64,000 nucleotides of DNA from Raineyella fluvialis (GCF_009646095.1 NZ_CP045725.1:3472001-3536000), one strand, 5' to 3'. Counted from the first letter of the stretch, positions 34,784-44,986 are shown. Numbers and translations: made by a program. Notes: generated from the sequence alone by a model not told the origin.

Positions 34784-35449
34784 TCAGGGGCGCAGCGAGC
34801 GCTCGCGACCGGGGGAACGCCGCGCAGCAAAAGCCTGTCCATAGCCTGGCGGCACGTCCAGGCCGGCGCTGCGCAGTTCCGCCCGGGCCAACGCGAGGAT
34901 GACCTCCTGATGCCCCTGTCGCACCTCCGCGACAGGGGCATCGCTGATCGCCTGGACGACTCCGAGTGGCCGGCGAGCCATTGCCCGCCAGGCGAAGAGT
35001 TCCAGGTCGACGCCGGCGTCGAGCATCCTGCGCGCCACGCCGGCCTCCCTGGCGAATCGCACCCGTGGCGGCACCCACACCAGCAGGGCGAGCCCCACCG
35101 GGAGCAGGAAGAGCACCCACCCGACCAGCGAGGCTCCGCGATCGATGGCACCCGCCTGGGCCAGCAGGGAAGCGACCAGTCCCTGGAGCCGCTGGCCGGC
35201 ACTGGTGAAGGGCTGGGCCAGCCCCGAGCCCAGCAGCGGGATCCCCGCGATCCGTCCGCCGGTATCGGTGACATCGTTCGACACACCGGTCAGCGCGCCG
35301 GCCATGTCCCGCAGTGGGGACGCGACTTGGCGGATCGCCGCCACGACCCCCCGCGACAGCAGCCACCAGGTGATCGCCCAGATCACCACCCCGACGTCGC
35401 CGACCAGCTGACCCACCAAGCGCCACGACGGTCGCGCGTACCACATCAT
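34784..35449 (-). CDS. Membrane protein of unknown function
   Basis: 221 residues. Helices at about 13-38 and 103-125 bracket a loop of about 65 residues (SPLRDMAGALTGVSNDVTDT). The C-terminal half is cytoplasmic and charged, with ARRMLDAGVDLELFAWRAMA. Not recognised. Two adjacent ATG codons at 35449 and 35446; I use the first. It sits between a GNAT gene and dprA on the same strand as dprA. Confidence 0.7.
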   Translation of the reverse strand: MMWYARPSWRLVGQLVGDVGVVIWAITWWLLSRGVVAAIRQVASPLRDMAGALTGVSNDVTDTGGRIAGIPLLGSGLAQPFTSAGQRLQGLVASLLAQAGAIDRGASLVGWVLFLLPVGLALLVWVPPRVRFAREAGVARRMLDAGVDLELFAWRAMARRPLGVVQAISDAPVAEVRQGHQEVILALARAELRSAGLDVPPGYGQAFAARRSPGRERSLRP

Positions 35450-35515
35450 GGGCCCAGTGTGCCCCGCGCGCGGCACAGGGTCCCGAGACCGCCCGAGGTG
35501 TCGCGGGCGGCAGGA

Positions 35516-36697
35516 TCACCGTGACACGGACCGGCGCCGGTCGAGATGACGATGCGTCAGCTGCCACCGGCCGGCGTCGCCCTCCCGGACGAGGCCCTTG
35601 GCCGTGAGTGACTCGAGCTCGACCAGACATCGTGGGACCGGCAGCGCTGCCCGGATAGCCAGCTCGTCCACTCCGATCGTGCCCCGCGCGGGCATCGCCT
35701 CCAGCACGATCGTCTCGGTCTCCCCCAGCAGGTCCACCAGCGTTGCCGGCTCCTGGTGCCCGATCAGGGCGTCCTGCCCGACCGGTGAGAGGAGGGCCAG
35801 AACGTCGTCCAGATCGGCGACCAGCTCTGCCTCGTGGTCGCGGATCAGCCGGTTGGGCGTGGCGGACAGTGCCGACGTCACGGGGCCGGGCACCGCCATC
35901 ACGTGCCGGCCGCAGGCCACAGCCCAGGTCACCGTGTTGCGGGCGCCGGACCGGTAGGCGGCCTCGACGATCACAGTGGCGCGGGAGAGGCTGGCGATGA
36001 GGCGGTTGCGGCTCAGGAACCGCAGTCTCGTCGGGTGTTCACCGGGCGGCAGCTCCGAGACCAGCACCCCGCGCTCAGTGATCGCCTCGAACAGATTCGC
36101 GTGGGCCGAGGGGTAGACCTGGTCGACCCCGCAGGCGAGGACAGCTGCGGTGACGCCGTCCGGCAGTCCATGGCGGGCGGCCAGGGCTCCCCGATGCGCC
36201 GCCGCGTCGATCCCGTACGCGGCGCCGGAGACGACAGGGACCCGGGCCATCACCAGATCATGGGCGAGCTGCATGCTCATGTGGTCGCCGTACGAGGTCG
36301 AGGCCCGGGCTCCCACCATGGCTACCGCGGACCGGGCTATCGCCGCCAGGTCCCCGGCGCCACGGACCCACAGACCGACCGGAACCCCGCAGCGTTCCTG
36401 CACCGGTTCGCATCCGCCGAGAACCTCGAGCTGTTCGGGCCATTCCTCGTCGCCGGGGATCAGGAATCTCGCCCCCGATCGCTCCGAGCGCAGGATCGCC
36501 CCCTCCGGGTCGAAGACCACGGCCCTCGGCGACCAGCGGCTGGACGATCGCGGCGACCTCAGGCTGGCCCAGGTCTGCTCGACCCCGTGGGTGGCCACGT
36601 CGCGCCAGGTCGCCGGGTCGGCCGGTTCCACGACATGCGCCAGGGCCAGCCGGGCGATCCGTTCCTCGCTCCAGGACGGCGGTTGCGACGCGGTCAC
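35516..36697 (-). CDS. dprA: DNA-processing protein A
   Basis: RecA loader for single-stranded DNA in natural transformation; many non-competent bacteria also keep it. 393 residues with a Rossmann core: GGCEPVQERCGVPVGLWVRG, SAVAMVGARASTSYG, VPVVSGAAYGIDAAAHRGAL and ELPPGEHPTRLRFLSRNRLI. A C-terminal winged helix (DELAIRAALPVPRCLVELES) is present. Residues about 47-62 are unusually Arg/Ser-rich and might be locally out of frame. Its ATG overlaps the comM stop (ATGA). Confidence 0.93.
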   Translation of the reverse strand: MTASQPPSWSEERIARLALAHVVEPADPATWRDVATHGVEQTWASLRSPRSSSRWSPRAVVFDPEGAILRSERSGARFLIPGDEEWPEQLEVLGGCEPVQERCGVPVGLWVRGAGDLAAIARSAVAMVGARASTSYGDHMSMQLAHDLVMARVPVVSGAAYGIDAAAHRGALAARHGLPDGVTAAVLACGVDQVYPSAHANLFEAITERGVLVSELPPGEHPTRLRFLSRNRLIASLSRATVIVEAAYRSGARNTVTWAVACGRHVMAVPGPVTSALSATPNRLIRDHEAELVADLDDVLALLSPVGQDALIGHQEPATLVDLLGETETIVLEAMPARGTIGVDELAIRAALPVPRCLVELESLTAKGLVREGDAGRWQLTHRHLDRRRSVSR

Positions 36698-38352
36698 GAT
36701 CGCGCCCCTGGCAGGAGGTGGGTCTCGCCGCGGCGCAGCGCGAGGGCCGTCTGCAGGTCTTCGGAGTCCGGTGTGTCATGGCCGGCCAGGTCCGCCACGG
36801 TCCAGGCGATGCGCAGTGTCCGTTCGACACCACGGTTGCTCAAGTCCCCATGCAGCAGCGCATTGTCGAGGATGTCCGTCGCCTCGGGCAACGGCAGGTG
36901 GTGACGAAGGTAGCTCCCCGAAACCTCACCGTTGGTGGTCCACGGAGTCCCTGCCAGTCGGCGGCGTTGCCGGTCCCGGGCCTGGAGCACACGAGCCGCG
37001 ATGGCGGCCGAGGGCTCGGGTGGGGGCAGCTTGGAGCCCAGCGCCAGATAGGCCGAGGCCGGTGGCGTCATCATGACCGTGATGTCGACGCGGTCCCGCA
37101 GGGGGCCCGAGATACGGGCCCGGTAGCGACGCACGGTGACCGGTGAGCAGCGGCACTCGAGGCCGGACACTCCAGCATTGCCGCAGGGGCAGGGGTTGGT
37201 CGCCATCACGAGCTGGAAGCGGGCGGGGTAGCGCGCCTCCCCGTGTGACCGGGACAGGGTTACCTCGCCCGCCTCGAGGGGCGTACGAAGGGCATCCAGG
37301 ACCAGGGGCGAGAACTCTGCCGCCTCGTCGAGGAAGAGGATCCCGCCGTGAGCGCGGGAGACCGCGCCAGGGCGAGCCATCCTCGACCCGCCCCCGACCA
37401 TCGCGGCGACCGAGCAGGCGTGATGAGGAGCGGAGAAGGGTGGGCGGCGCCGGAGTCCCGGCACCGGCTCCCCGATCAGGGAAGTGACGGCGGCCACCTC
37501 GAGTGACTCGGCCCGGGACAACTCGGGGAGGATGGTCGGGAGACGGGAGGCGATCAGGGTCTTGCCCACCCCCGGCGGTCCGCTCAGCATCAGGTGGTGG
37601 CGCCCGGCTGCGGCGACCTCGGTGGCGAGGCGCGCCTGCCCCTGCCCGACGACATCGGCGAAGTCCGCCCTGTCGTCGCCCAACTCCTCGTCATCCTGCT
37701 CCACGTCGTTCCCCTCGCCCCGTAGATCCGTCGGTCGAGCCTCGCCGCGGAGGAAGGACACCAGATCCCCCAGCGTGGCGACGGTGTGCACGTCGACCCC
37801 GTCCACGAGCGCGGCCTCCGCGTGCTGGCCGGCGGGGACCACCACCTTCCGATGGCCTTGGGCGTGGGCGGCGAGGACCGCCGGTAGAAGGCCCCTGACC
37901 CGCCGCACCCGGCCGTCCAGCCCGAGCTCTCCCAGTAGGACCACCTGCCGGACCGCGTCGTCGGGGACCACCCCGCCGGCGGCCAGGACCGAGGCCGCGA
38001 TGGCCAGGTCGTGATGCGAGCCGGCTTTGGGAAGGCTGGCGGGAGTCAGGTTGATCGTCAGGGAGGTGAGCGGCCAGGCCAGACCAGTGGCCGCCACTGC
38101 CGCGCGACAACGGTCCCTCGCCTCGTAGACGGCGGAATCCGGCAGCCCGACGAGGGTCGTGCGCGGGAGACCGGACGCGATCATCGCCTCGACCTCGATC
38201 TCCTGGCCGTCCATCCCGAGCAGCGCGATCGATCGGGCCGTGGCGGTGCGCGGGGCAGAGTGACCTCTGCTCGGCGGGAGGGCAAGGTCGGTGGCGGGCG
38301 GTCGCGCCGGCTCCACGACGTGCAGCGCTCGCGCCCCGGTCGTCGGGCTCAT
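36694..38352 (-). CDS. comM: YifB/ComM family Mg-chelatase-like AAA+ ATPase
   Basis: 552 residues; in competent species a helicase that extends recombination branches. Lon-type N-domain first (VEAMIASGLPRTTLVGLPDS), then Walker A in SGPPGVGKTLIASRLP, Walker B in HGGILFLDEAAEFSP, and the Cys-rich zinc stretch NPCPCGNAGVSGLECRCSP. It forms a coupled run with yraN and dprA (ATGA overlaps both sides), a widely conserved order. Confidence 0.95.
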   Translation of the reverse strand: MSPTTGARALHVVEPARPPATDLALPPSRGHSAPRTATARSIALLGMDGQEIEVEAMIASGLPRTTLVGLPDSAVYEARDRCRAAVAATGLAWPLTSLTINLTPASLPKAGSHHDLAIAASVLAAGGVVPDDAVRQVVLLGELGLDGRVRRVRGLLPAVLAAHAQGHRKVVVPAGQHAEAALVDGVDVHTVATLGDLVSFLRGEARPTDLRGEGNDVEQDDEELGDDRADFADVVGQGQARLATEVAAAGRHHLMLSGPPGVGKTLIASRLPTILPELSRAESLEVAAVTSLIGEPVPGLRRRPPFSAPHHACSVAAMVGGGSRMARPGAVSRAHGGILFLDEAAEFSPLVLDALRTPLEAGEVTLSRSHGEARYPARFQLVMATNPCPCGNAGVSGLECRCSPVTVRRYRARISGPLRDRVDITVMMTPPASAYLALGSKLPPPEPSAAIAARVLQARDRQRRRLAGTPWTTNGEVSGSYLRHHLPLPEATDILDNALLHGDLSNRGVERTLRIAWTVADLAGHDTPDSEDLQTALALRRGETHLLPGARS

Positions 38353-38753
38353 GCGACGCCCTCCAGGTGCGTGATGCAGGCCGGCTCGTCACCGGTGATC
38401 ACGATGCCGATGGCATCGAATCTCACCTGCGCGTAGCCACGTGGCTGCTCCATGAGGAAGGCCGTGGTGACGGCCCGCATCCGGGTGATCTTCTGGGGCG
38501 TGATGGCCTCCAGAGGGTCGCCGAAGTCATAGCCCACCCGGGTCTTCACCTCGCACGCGACGAGGACCGGCCCGGCTCCGTCCGCCCCCACGCCGACGGC
38601 GAAGACGTCGACCTCCCCTGCCCGGCAGCGCCAATTCCTGGCGACGACGATCAGCCCGGCGGCCTCGAGGGTCGCGACGGCCAGATCCTCCCCGGCGACC
38701 GCCAAGGCCTGGCGATCACGCGTACGTTGCTCCTGGATGCTCCACTGCTGCAT
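38349..38753 (-). CDS. yraN: YraN/UPF0102 nuclease-like protein
   Basis: 134 residues, restriction-endonuclease-like fold. The core is GEDLAVATLEAAGLIVVARN, WRCRAGEVDVFA (catalytic Glu/Asp) and VLVACEVKTRVGYDFGDPLE (E-x-K). Start at ATG 38753 after GGAGGTGGG. Probable resolvase/nuclease helper; function unproven. Coupled to comM. Confidence 0.92.
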   Translation of the reverse strand: MQQWSIQEQRTRDRQALAVAGEDLAVATLEAAGLIVVARNWRCRAGEVDVFAVGVGADGAGPVLVACEVKTRVGYDFGDPLEAITPQKITRMRAVTTAFLMEQPRGYAQVRFDAIGIVITGDEPACITHLEGVA

Positions 38754-38888
38754 GCTTCCCACCTCCACGGGGAGGTTGGGACGCACGTCGGGACGATGGC
38801 ACCGTCGCAGCGGACCTGTGGACGAACGAGCCCGGGCGCGAGGTCCTGTGGACAGCGGTGTGCCCGTCGAGCCCCGATCAGCCGGGGA

Positions 38889-39197
38889 TCAGGGGCGCGG
38901 GACGCTGAGGTCGGAGTGATCGATCTCCTCGATCGAGACGTCGCGGAAGGTCAGCACCTTCGCACTCTTCACGAATCGGGCGGGCCGGTACATGTCCCAG
39001 ACCCAGGCATCCGCCATCGAGACCTCGTAGTAGACGTCGCCGCCCTCGGTCCGGACCTTCAGGTCCACCGCATTGCACAAGTAGAACCGTCGCTCGGTCT
39101 CCACGGCATAGGTGAAGATCTCCACGACTGCCTTGTACTCCTTGTACAACTGCAGTTCGAGGTCGCTCTCGTACTGTTCCAGGTCCTCGGTGCTCAT
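38889..39197 (-). CDS. DUF2469 family protein
   Basis: 102 residues, actinobacterial family always between rnhB and yraN. Starts MSTEDLEQYESDLELQLYKE and contains TYAVETERRFYLCNAVDL. Acidic, no catalytic motif known. ATG overlaps the rnhB stop (ATGA). Confidence 0.95.
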   Translation of the reverse strand: MSTEDLEQYESDLELQLYKEYKAVVEIFTYAVETERRFYLCNAVDLKVRTEGGDVYYEVSMADAWVWDMYRPARFVKSAKVLTFRDVSIEEIDHSDLSVPRP

Positions 39198-39841
39198 CTC
39201 GCTGCCAGCCTAGCCGCGCGGATCACGTTGTCATAGCGCATCCGGTGCTGTGGGCAGGGCCCGAGCGCCTCGAGTGCCTCCTGGTGGGCTCGGGTCGAGT
39301 ACCCCTTGTGCTGCGCGAACCCGTAGCCCGGATGCTCGTCCTCCATCGCCACCATGATCCGGTCCCTGGTCACCTTGGCGAGGACGGAAGCGGCGGCGAC
39401 GCAGGCGGCGACCCGGTCCCCCTTCCACAGCGCAAGTCCAGGAACGCCCAGACCGTCCACGGCGAAGCCGTCCGTGAGGCAGTAGTGGGCCGCCACGTCG
39501 AGGCGCAGCAAGGCACGGCGCAGCGCCTCCAGGTTCGAGGGCTGGATCCCACGTCGGTCGCACTCGGCGGCCGGGATCTCCACAACCGCCCACGACACGG
39601 CCTGCGCCCGGATCAGGTCGTAGGCGACGTCACGCTGGAGGGGCGTCATCAGCTTGGAGTCGCGCAGGCCGGGGATCTCCGCCCCGGGTCGCTCGTCCAG
39701 GACAACGGCGGCCGCCACCAGCGGGCCGGCACAGGCGCCTCGGCCCGCCTCGTCCGCCCCGGCGACCGGGCCGAGACCCCGAGCCGTCAGTGCTCGCTCG
39801 TAGGCGTACAGGTCCGGGGTGTCCGGGGCGGGGGGAGCCAT
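39194..39841 (-). CDS. rnhB: Ribonuclease HII
   Basis: 215 residues; cuts RNA in RNA-DNA hybrids and at single ribonucleotides. Acidic metal site is in VAGADEAGRGACAGPLVAAA, and IPGLRDSKLMTP and VLAKVTRDRIM complete the active-site region. One-base overlap (TGATG) with lepB upstream and ATGA with DUF2469 downstream. Confidence 0.96.
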   Translation of the reverse strand: MAPPAPDTPDLYAYERALTARGLGPVAGADEAGRGACAGPLVAAAVVLDERPGAEIPGLRDSKLMTPLQRDVAYDLIRAQAVSWAVVEIPAAECDRRGIQPSNLEALRRALLRLDVAAHYCLTDGFAVDGLGVPGLALWKGDRVAACVAAASVLAKVTRDRIMVAMEDEHPGYGFAQHKGYSTRAHQEALEALGPCPQHRMRYDNVIRAARLAAR

Positions 39842-40608
39842 CAGCAGCTGACGCCGGCGGGCTCGATGGACGCCCGCTGGGGAGCGGCGGCGGCTGCTGC
39901 GGGGGCCTGGGCGAGGCTCTCGGCCTTGGCGAGCACGGTGGTGCGGTTGAAGGGCGCGAAAATGGCCCAGCCCACCCCTGCCACGTCGGTGAGGGGCACG
40001 AAAGCGTCGGCACCCTGCGGCTCCCCCGGCACGACATCAGCGAGATGGCATCGCGAGTCGGCGCTGGCGTTGCGGTGGTCGCCCATGACGAAGATGCGTC
40101 CCTCGGGCACCACGACACGGAAGCGGATGTCGGAGGGGGCGACCTGTTCGCCCGATTCGGAGCGGAAGAGGTAGGCCTTCTCATTGAGGGAGAAGCCGTT
40201 GACGGTGATGTTGCCACCCGAGTCGCAGCAGGCGACCGTGTCGCCGGGCATGCCGATCACCCTTTTGATCAGGTAATTCTGCGAGGTGTCGGGGAGAACG
40301 CCGACAAATTCCAGCGCCTGGCCGATCGGGCTGCGCCGGACCATGGGATTGGGGCCGAGCCACCCACCGGAATCCCGGAAGACGACGATGTCGCCCCGCT
40401 TGACCGGTGAGATCTTCTGGGCGATCACCCGATCACCGACGTTGAGGGTGTGTTCCATCGAACCCGACGGGATGATGAACATCTGACCGACGAAGTGCTG
40501 GAGCACCGAGGAGACCACCACGGCTCCCACCAGGATGATGAGCGCTTCCTTGATGGCGCGCCAGATGCGTTCACCCGCAGTAGGGGCGAATTCCCGGGAA
40601 TTGTCCAC
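39841..40608 (-). CDS. lepB: Signal peptidase I
   Basis: 255 residues, removes Sec signal peptides outside the membrane. Single N-terminal anchor (about 18-38), catalytic Ser in IPSGSMEHTLNVGDRV and Lys in LIKRVIGMPGDTVACCD, plus GDHRNASADSR. A GTG start is used with GGAA upstream. Just upstream of rnhB and downstream of rplS, standard actinobacterial order. Confidence 0.96.
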   Translation of the reverse strand: MDNSREFAPTAGERIWRAIKEALIILVGAVVVSSVLQHFVGQMFIIPSGSMEHTLNVGDRVIAQKISPVKRGDIVVFRDSGGWLGPNPMVRRSPIGQALEFVGVLPDTSQNYLIKRVIGMPGDTVACCDSGGNITVNGFSLNEKAYLFRSESGEQVAPSDIRFRVVVPEGRIFVMGDHRNASADSRCHLADVVPGEPQGADAFVPLTDVAGVGWAIFAPFNRTTVLAKAESLAQAPAAAAAAPQRASIEPAGVSC

Positions 40609-40689
40609 GGTGGCAGAGTTCCTTTCCCGGGCGCAGACGAGAGGTCATCGCGATCGTACGCCCGGGATCGGCAACACCGAAGTCGCGCG

Positions 40690-41040
40690 TCAGTTGAAGC
40701 GCTTCTCCTTGATCTTGGCGGCCTTGCCGCGACGATCACGCAGGTAGTACAGCTTCGCACGACGAACGTCGCCGCGGCGGTCGACCTCGATCTTGTCGAT
40801 GATCGGGCTGTGCACGGGGAACGTACGCTCCACGCCCACACCGAAGCTCACCTTGCGTACGGTGAAGGTCTCCTGGAGGCCGCCACCCGCACGGGCGATG
40901 ACGACGCCGGCGAAGACCTGGACGCGGGAGCGGCTGCCCTCGACGACCTTCACGTGGACCTTGACGGAGTCACCGGGACGGAAGTCCGGCACGTCGTCGC
41001 GGAGGGATGCGGCATCGACCGCAGCAATCAGCTTGCTCAT
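40690..41040 (-). CDS. rplS: 50S ribosomal protein L19
   Basis: 116 residues at the subunit interface. Conserved segments [40 protein letters not shown] and [20 protein letters not shown]. Start at ATG 41040 with GAGGAC upstream. A long inverted repeat lies just upstream in the leader. Confidence 0.97.
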   Translation of the reverse strand: MSKLIAAVDAASLRDDVPDFRPGDSVKVHVKVVEGSRSRVQVFAGVVIARAGGGLQETFTVRKVSFGVGVERTFPVHSPIIDKIEVDRRGDVRRAKLYYLRDRRGKAAKIKEKRFN

Positions 41041-41057
41041 AATGATGTCCTCGCCGG

Positions 41058-41122
41058 TGCCACAGGCCACCTCGCAGTCAGGATGGATACTCCCCCACGC
41101 CACGAGCGAACCCCCTGTGGCA
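41058..41122 (-). promoter_or_regulatory. Inverted repeat in the rplS leader
   Basis: TGCCACAGG (41122-41114 on the transcript) can pair with CCTGTGGCA (41066-41058), a perfect 9-bp helix closing a 47-base loop, ending about five bases before the GAGGAC ribosome binding site. It could be a ribosomal-protein feedback structure. Confidence 0.45.
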
Positions 41123-41232
41123 GGAGTCGTGAACGTACGGGCAACAGCTGTGCATTCTGCCACAGCCGGTGTCTCCGCTCAAATCCCGAGGGGAGGGCAG
41201 CAGCGGCGATTGCCGGGCGGCCGAGAGGTCGG

Positions 41233-42117
41233 TCAGGCCAGTCGACGCACGGCGGGCAGGTCCGTGACCCGGTTGGCCAGCACGGGTAGTGCGGTGCGGG
41301 CCGTGAATGCCGCGTCCGGATCGATGTCGAGGACGAGCAGATCAGCCTCGGGGCCCAGCTCCGCCACGACCGAGCCGGACGGGTCCACCACCATCGAATG
41401 TCCCACTCCGGTCGGTGCCTCGGCAGGACTGCCCGCCGTCAGGCCCGTCGGCACCGCCTGGCCGCACGCCAGCACCCAACTGGTCGTGTCCAGGGCCCTG
41501 GCCCGGCAGGCGAGCCGCCACTGTTCCAACTTGCCCGGTCCGTCCTGCCACGAGGCCGGGACCACATGGACGGTCGCCCCCGCCGCGGCGAGCGCGGTGT
41601 AGAGCGCCGGGAACCGGACGTCGTAGCAGATGGACAGCCCGACGAGGGCTCCGCCGCCATCGCGCGCCGGCACACTGACCAGGCACGGATCCCCGCCCGG
41701 GGCCACCGTACGGGACTCCCGGAAGCCGAAGGCGTCGAACAGGTGCAGCTTGTCGTAGCCGTCGTGGATGCCGCGCCCGGTGACCAGCAGGGTGTTACGG
41801 ATCCGTGGCCGCCCCTGCCCCGGGTCGGCGGACCGTGCCGCTCCCGCCTCGCCGTGCTCGGGCTCCCCCGGTGTGAACATCCCGACCATCACGACGATGT
41901 CGGCACGCTCGGCGATCTCAGCGACCTCCCGGGCCCACGGACCGTCCAGCGGCTCGGCCACCCCCCGAAGGGACTGCCCGAAGGCCTTCATCGTCGCCTC
42001 AGGGAAGACGACGAGGTCGGCCCCCGCCGCGGCGGCCCGGCCGGTCCAGTCCCGGACGAGGGCGAGGTTGGCCTGGGGGTCGGGGCCCGAGGTCACCTGG
42101 GCGAGAGCGATCCGCAT
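41233..42117 (-). CDS. Carbon-nitrogen hydrolase (nitrilase superfamily)
   Basis: 294 residues. Catalytic triad visible: Glu in LVVFPEATMKAF, Lys in YDKLHLFDAFGFRES and Cys in GLSICYDVRFPALYTALA. It resembles the Nit1/NitFhit-like omega-amidase or deaminated-glutathione amidase group, so damage repair of thiol by-products is plausible but unproven. Leaderless-type -10 TACCGT six bases before the ATG. Confidence 0.88.
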   Translation of the reverse strand: MRIALAQVTSGPDPQANLALVRDWTGRAAAAGADLVVFPEATMKAFGQSLRGVAEPLDGPWAREVAEIAERADIVVMVGMFTPGEPEHGEAGAARSADPGQGRPRIRNTLLVTGRGIHDGYDKLHLFDAFGFRESRTVAPGGDPCLVSVPARDGGGALVGLSICYDVRFPALYTALAAAGATVHVVPASWQDGPGKLEQWRLACRARALDTTSWVLACGQAVPTGLTAGSPAEAPTGVGHSMVVDPSGSVVAELGPEADLLVLDIDPDAAFTARTALPVLANRVTDLPAVRRLA

Positions 42118-42123
42118 GGGCCC

Positions 42124-42129
42124 ACGGTA
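42124..42129 (-). promoter_or_regulatory. -10 of the nitrilase gene, leaderless
   Basis: TACCGT six bases before the ATG at 42117; no ribosome binding site between. Confidence 0.5.
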
Positions 42130-42152
42130 GACCGGCCCGGCGGGTGGACCAA

Positions 42153-42187
42153 CAGACCCCCGCTCCGCAATGCGGGGCGGGGGCCTG
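42153..42187 (-). terminator. Terminator after sdhB
   Basis: Hairpin CAGGCCCCCGC/GCGGGGGTCTG with G-U pair and an inner CCGCA/TGCGG stem, 19 bases past the sdhB stop. No U run. Confidence 0.65.
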
Positions 42188-42205
42188 TGGGTGGCTGGTG
42201 GTACG

Positions 42206-42976
42206 TCAGCCGAGGTGCTTGCCGTCCACCGTCGTCAGCGCGCCCCACAGGTCGCGGTTGAGACGGGAGATGAACTGCAGCGGGATGCCCTTCGGGCACG
42301 CAGCGCTGCACTCACCGATGTTGGTGCAGTTGCCGAAGCCCTCCGCGTCGTGCTGGGCGACCATGCCGAGCGCACGCGAACGCCGCTCGGGCTGGCCCTG
42401 CGGGAGGGAACCCAGGTGGGTGATCTTCGCCGCGGTGAAGAGCATCGCCGAGCCGTTCGGGCAGGCGGCGACGCACGCGCCGCAGCCGATGCAGGTGGCC
42501 GCGTCGAACGCACGGTCGGCATCAGCCTTGGGCACCGGGGTGGAGTGGGCCTCGGGCGCGGTCCCCGTGGGGGCCGAGATGAAGCCGCCGGCCTGGATGA
42601 TGCGGTCGAACGCGGTCCGGTCGACCACCAGGTCCTTGATCACCGGGAAGGCGGTGGCCCGCCACGGCTCCACGTCGATGACGTCGCCGTCCTTGAACTC
42701 CCGCATGTGGAGCTGACAGGTGGTGGTCTGGTAGGTGGTCTGGCCACGTCCGTGCGGAATGCCGTTGATCACGACGCCGCACATGCCGCAGATGCCCTCA
42801 CGGCAGTCGGAGTCGAACGCCACCGGCTCGTCGCCGCTCTCGGTGAGCTGCTCGTTGAGAACGTCGAGCATCTCCAGGAAGGACATGTGCTCGTCGATGT
42901 CCTGCAGCTTGTAATCGACCATCTTGCCCTTGGTTTGGGCATCCCTCTGGCGCCATACGCGCAACGTGACGTTCAC
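42206..42976 (-). CDS. sdhB: Succinate dehydrogenase/fumarate reductase iron-sulfur subunit
   Basis: 256 residues. [2Fe-2S] ligands in [18 protein letters not shown], the [4Fe-4S] site in [14 protein letters not shown], and the [3Fe-4S] site in [14 protein letters not shown]. Passes electrons from the flavoprotein to quinone. GTG start overlaps the sdhA stop (GTGA). Confidence 0.96.
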   Translation of the reverse strand: MNVTLRVWRQRDAQTKGKMVDYKLQDIDEHMSFLEMLDVLNEQLTESGDEPVAFDSDCREGICGMCGVVINGIPHGRGQTTYQTTTCQLHMREFKDGDVIDVEPWRATAFPVIKDLVVDRTAFDRIIQAGGFISAPTGTAPEAHSTPVPKADADRAFDAATCIGCGACVAACPNGSAMLFTAAKITHLGSLPQGQPERRSRALGMVAQHDAEGFGNCTNIGECSAACPKGIPLQFISRLNRDLWGALTTVDGKHLG

Positions 42977-44976
42977 TTGTAGCTCCGTGTCTTCAGCTCG
43001 ATGTTGTTGTAGACCAGCGGCTCACGGTGCAGGATCGGCTTGCCATCGCGGCCCGCGGCCTCCCACGCGGAGACGTAGAGGAACTGGTCATCGTGACGGA
43101 GGGCCTCGCCGTCTTCGGTGCGGGACTCCGCACGGAAGTGGCCACCACACGACTCGCGACGCTGCAGCGCGTCGATGCACATCAACTCGCCGAGTTCGAT
43201 GAAGTCGGCCACGCGCAGGGCACGCTCGAGCGCCTGGTTCAGCCCGGCACCCTCGCCGGTGACCTTCACGTTCTGCCAGAAGTCGGCCTTGAGGTCCCGG
43301 ATCAGGCCGATGGCGGTGATCAGGCCCTGCTCGGTGCGCTCCATGCCGCAGTACTCCCACATGATGCGGCCGAGCTCCTTGTGGATGCTGTCGACCGTGC
43401 GGGAGCCCTGGATGGAGAGCAGCTTCTCGGTGCGCTCCTTGACAGCGGCGATGGCCTCCTGGGCGGCCGGGTGCGAGTCGTCGATCTTCTCGAACGGGGC
43501 GGCTGCCAGGTAGTTCGGGATAGTCGTCGGCATCACGAAGTAGCCGTCGGCCAGACCCTGCATCAGCGCCGAAGCACCGAGGCGGTTGGCACCCTGGTCG
43601 GAGAAGTTCGCCTCACCGGAGCAGAACAGGCCCGGGATCGAGGTCTCCAGGTCGTAGTCCACCCACAGGCCACCCATGGTGTAGTGCACCGCGGGGTAGA
43701 TACGCATCGGCGTCTCGTACGGGTTCTCGCCGGTGATCTGCGCGTACATGTCGAACAGGTTGCCGTACTTGGCCTCGACGGCCTTGCGACCCATCCGCTG
43801 GATGGCCTCGCTGAAGTCGAGGTAGACGCCACGGCGACGGATGACCTTCTCGCCGGTCTGGTGGTCGACCTCCTCGATCGCCGGACCCACGCCACGACCC
43901 TCGTCACAGCGGTACTTCGCCTGACGCGAGGCGATGTCACGCGGGACCAGGTTGCCGAAGGCCGGGTAGATGCGCTCCAGGTAGTAGTCGCGATCCTCTT
44001 CGGGGATCTGGCGCGGATCCTTCTCGCAGTCCTCGGCCCTCTTCGGCACCCAGATGCGCCCGTCGTTACGCAGCGACTCCGACATCAGCGTCAGCTTCGA
44101 CTGGTAGTCACCGTGCTGCGGGATGCAGGTCGGGTGGATCTGGGTGTAGCAGGGGTTGCCGAAGTAGGCGCCGCGCTTGTGCGCCCGCCAAGCGGCGGTC
44201 ACGTTGGAGCCCATGGCGTTCGTCGACAGGAAGAAGACGTTGCCGTAGCCACCGGTCGCCAGGATGACGACGTCGGCGTAGTAGGTCTCGATGGCGCCGG
44301 TCACCATGTTGCGCACGACGATGCCGCGGGCGCGGCCGTCGGCGACGATCACGTCCTGCATCTCGTGCCGGGCGTACATCTTGACGGTGCCGGCGGCGAC
44401 CTGCCGCTCCAGCGCCTGGTAGGCGCCGATCAGCAGCTGCTGGCCGGTCTGGCCACGGGCGTAGAACGTACGCGACACCTGCACGCCACCGAACGAGCGG
44501 TTGTCGAGCAGACCGCCGTACTCACGGGCGAACGGCACGCCCTGCGCGACGCACTGGTCGATGATGTTGGCCGACACCTGGGCGAGGCGGTAACAGTTCG
44601 TCTCGCGGGCGCGGTAGTCGCCGCCCTTCACCGTGTCGTAGAAGAGGCGGTAGGTGGAGTCACCGTCGTTGCGGTAGTTCTTGGCGGCGTTGATGCCGCC
44701 CTGCGCCGCGATGGAGTGCGCACGCCGCGGGCTGTCCTGGTAGCAGAAGTTCAGGACGTTGTAGCCCATCTCGCCCAGCGAGGCGGCGCCGGCGCCACCC
44801 GCCAGACCCGTGCCGACCATGATGATGGTCATCTTGCGCCGGTTGGACGCGTTCACCAGCTTGGCGTTGAACTGCCGCTGCTGCCACATCTTGTCGATGG
44901 GCACGTCGAGCGGCGCCTTGGTGTCATGGATGTCGTTGCCCTCGAGCCAGAGGGACTCAGGAGTGGTGGTAGTCAT
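42973..44976 (-). CDS. sdhA: Succinate dehydrogenase flavoprotein subunit
   Basis: 667 residues, covalent FAD. FAD fold: [20 protein letters not shown] near residue 50; the flavin-linked His is in [20 protein letters not shown]. Catalytic stretch [20 protein letters not shown]. Oxidises succinate in the TCA cycle. Long type (about 640-670 residues) that pairs with the five-helix cytochrome b558 anchor rather than SdhCD. GAGGAGG site before ATG. Confidence 0.97.
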   Translation of the reverse strand: MTTTTPESLWLEGNDIHDTKAPLDVPIDKMWQQRQFNAKLVNASNRRKMTIIMVGTGLAGGAGAASLGEMGYNVLNFCYQDSPRRAHSIAAQGGINAAKNYRNDGDSTYRLFYDTVKGGDYRARETNCYRLAQVSANIIDQCVAQGVPFAREYGGLLDNRSFGGVQVSRTFYARGQTGQQLLIGAYQALERQVAAGTVKMYARHEMQDVIVADGRARGIVVRNMVTGAIETYYADVVILATGGYGNVFFLSTNAMGSNVTAAWRAHKRGAYFGNPCYTQIHPTCIPQHGDYQSKLTLMSESLRNDGRIWVPKRAEDCEKDPRQIPEEDRDYYLERIYPAFGNLVPRDIASRQAKYRCDEGRGVGPAIEEVDHQTGEKVIRRRGVYLDFSEAIQRMGRKAVEAKYGNLFDMYAQITGENPYETPMRIYPAVHYTMGGLWVDYDLETSIPGLFCSGEANFSDQGANRLGASALMQGLADGYFVMPTTIPNYLAAAPFEKIDDSHPAAQEAIAAVKERTEKLLSIQGSRTVDSIHKELGRIMWEYCGMERTEQGLITAIGLIRDLKADFWQNVKVTGEGAGLNQALERALRVADFIELGELMCIDALQRRESCGGHFRAESRTEDGEALRHDDQFLYVSAWEAAGRDGKPILHREPLVYNNIELKTRSYK

Positions 44977-44986
44977 CTCGTCCTCC

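Noticed and set aside
36500-36600. A possible pair of compensating frameshifts in dprA residues about 47-62
   Set aside because: Another frame reads more like protein (EVAAIVQPLVAEGR), but both flanks are in one frame and repair would need changes of opposite sign or two losses. Not enough evidence.
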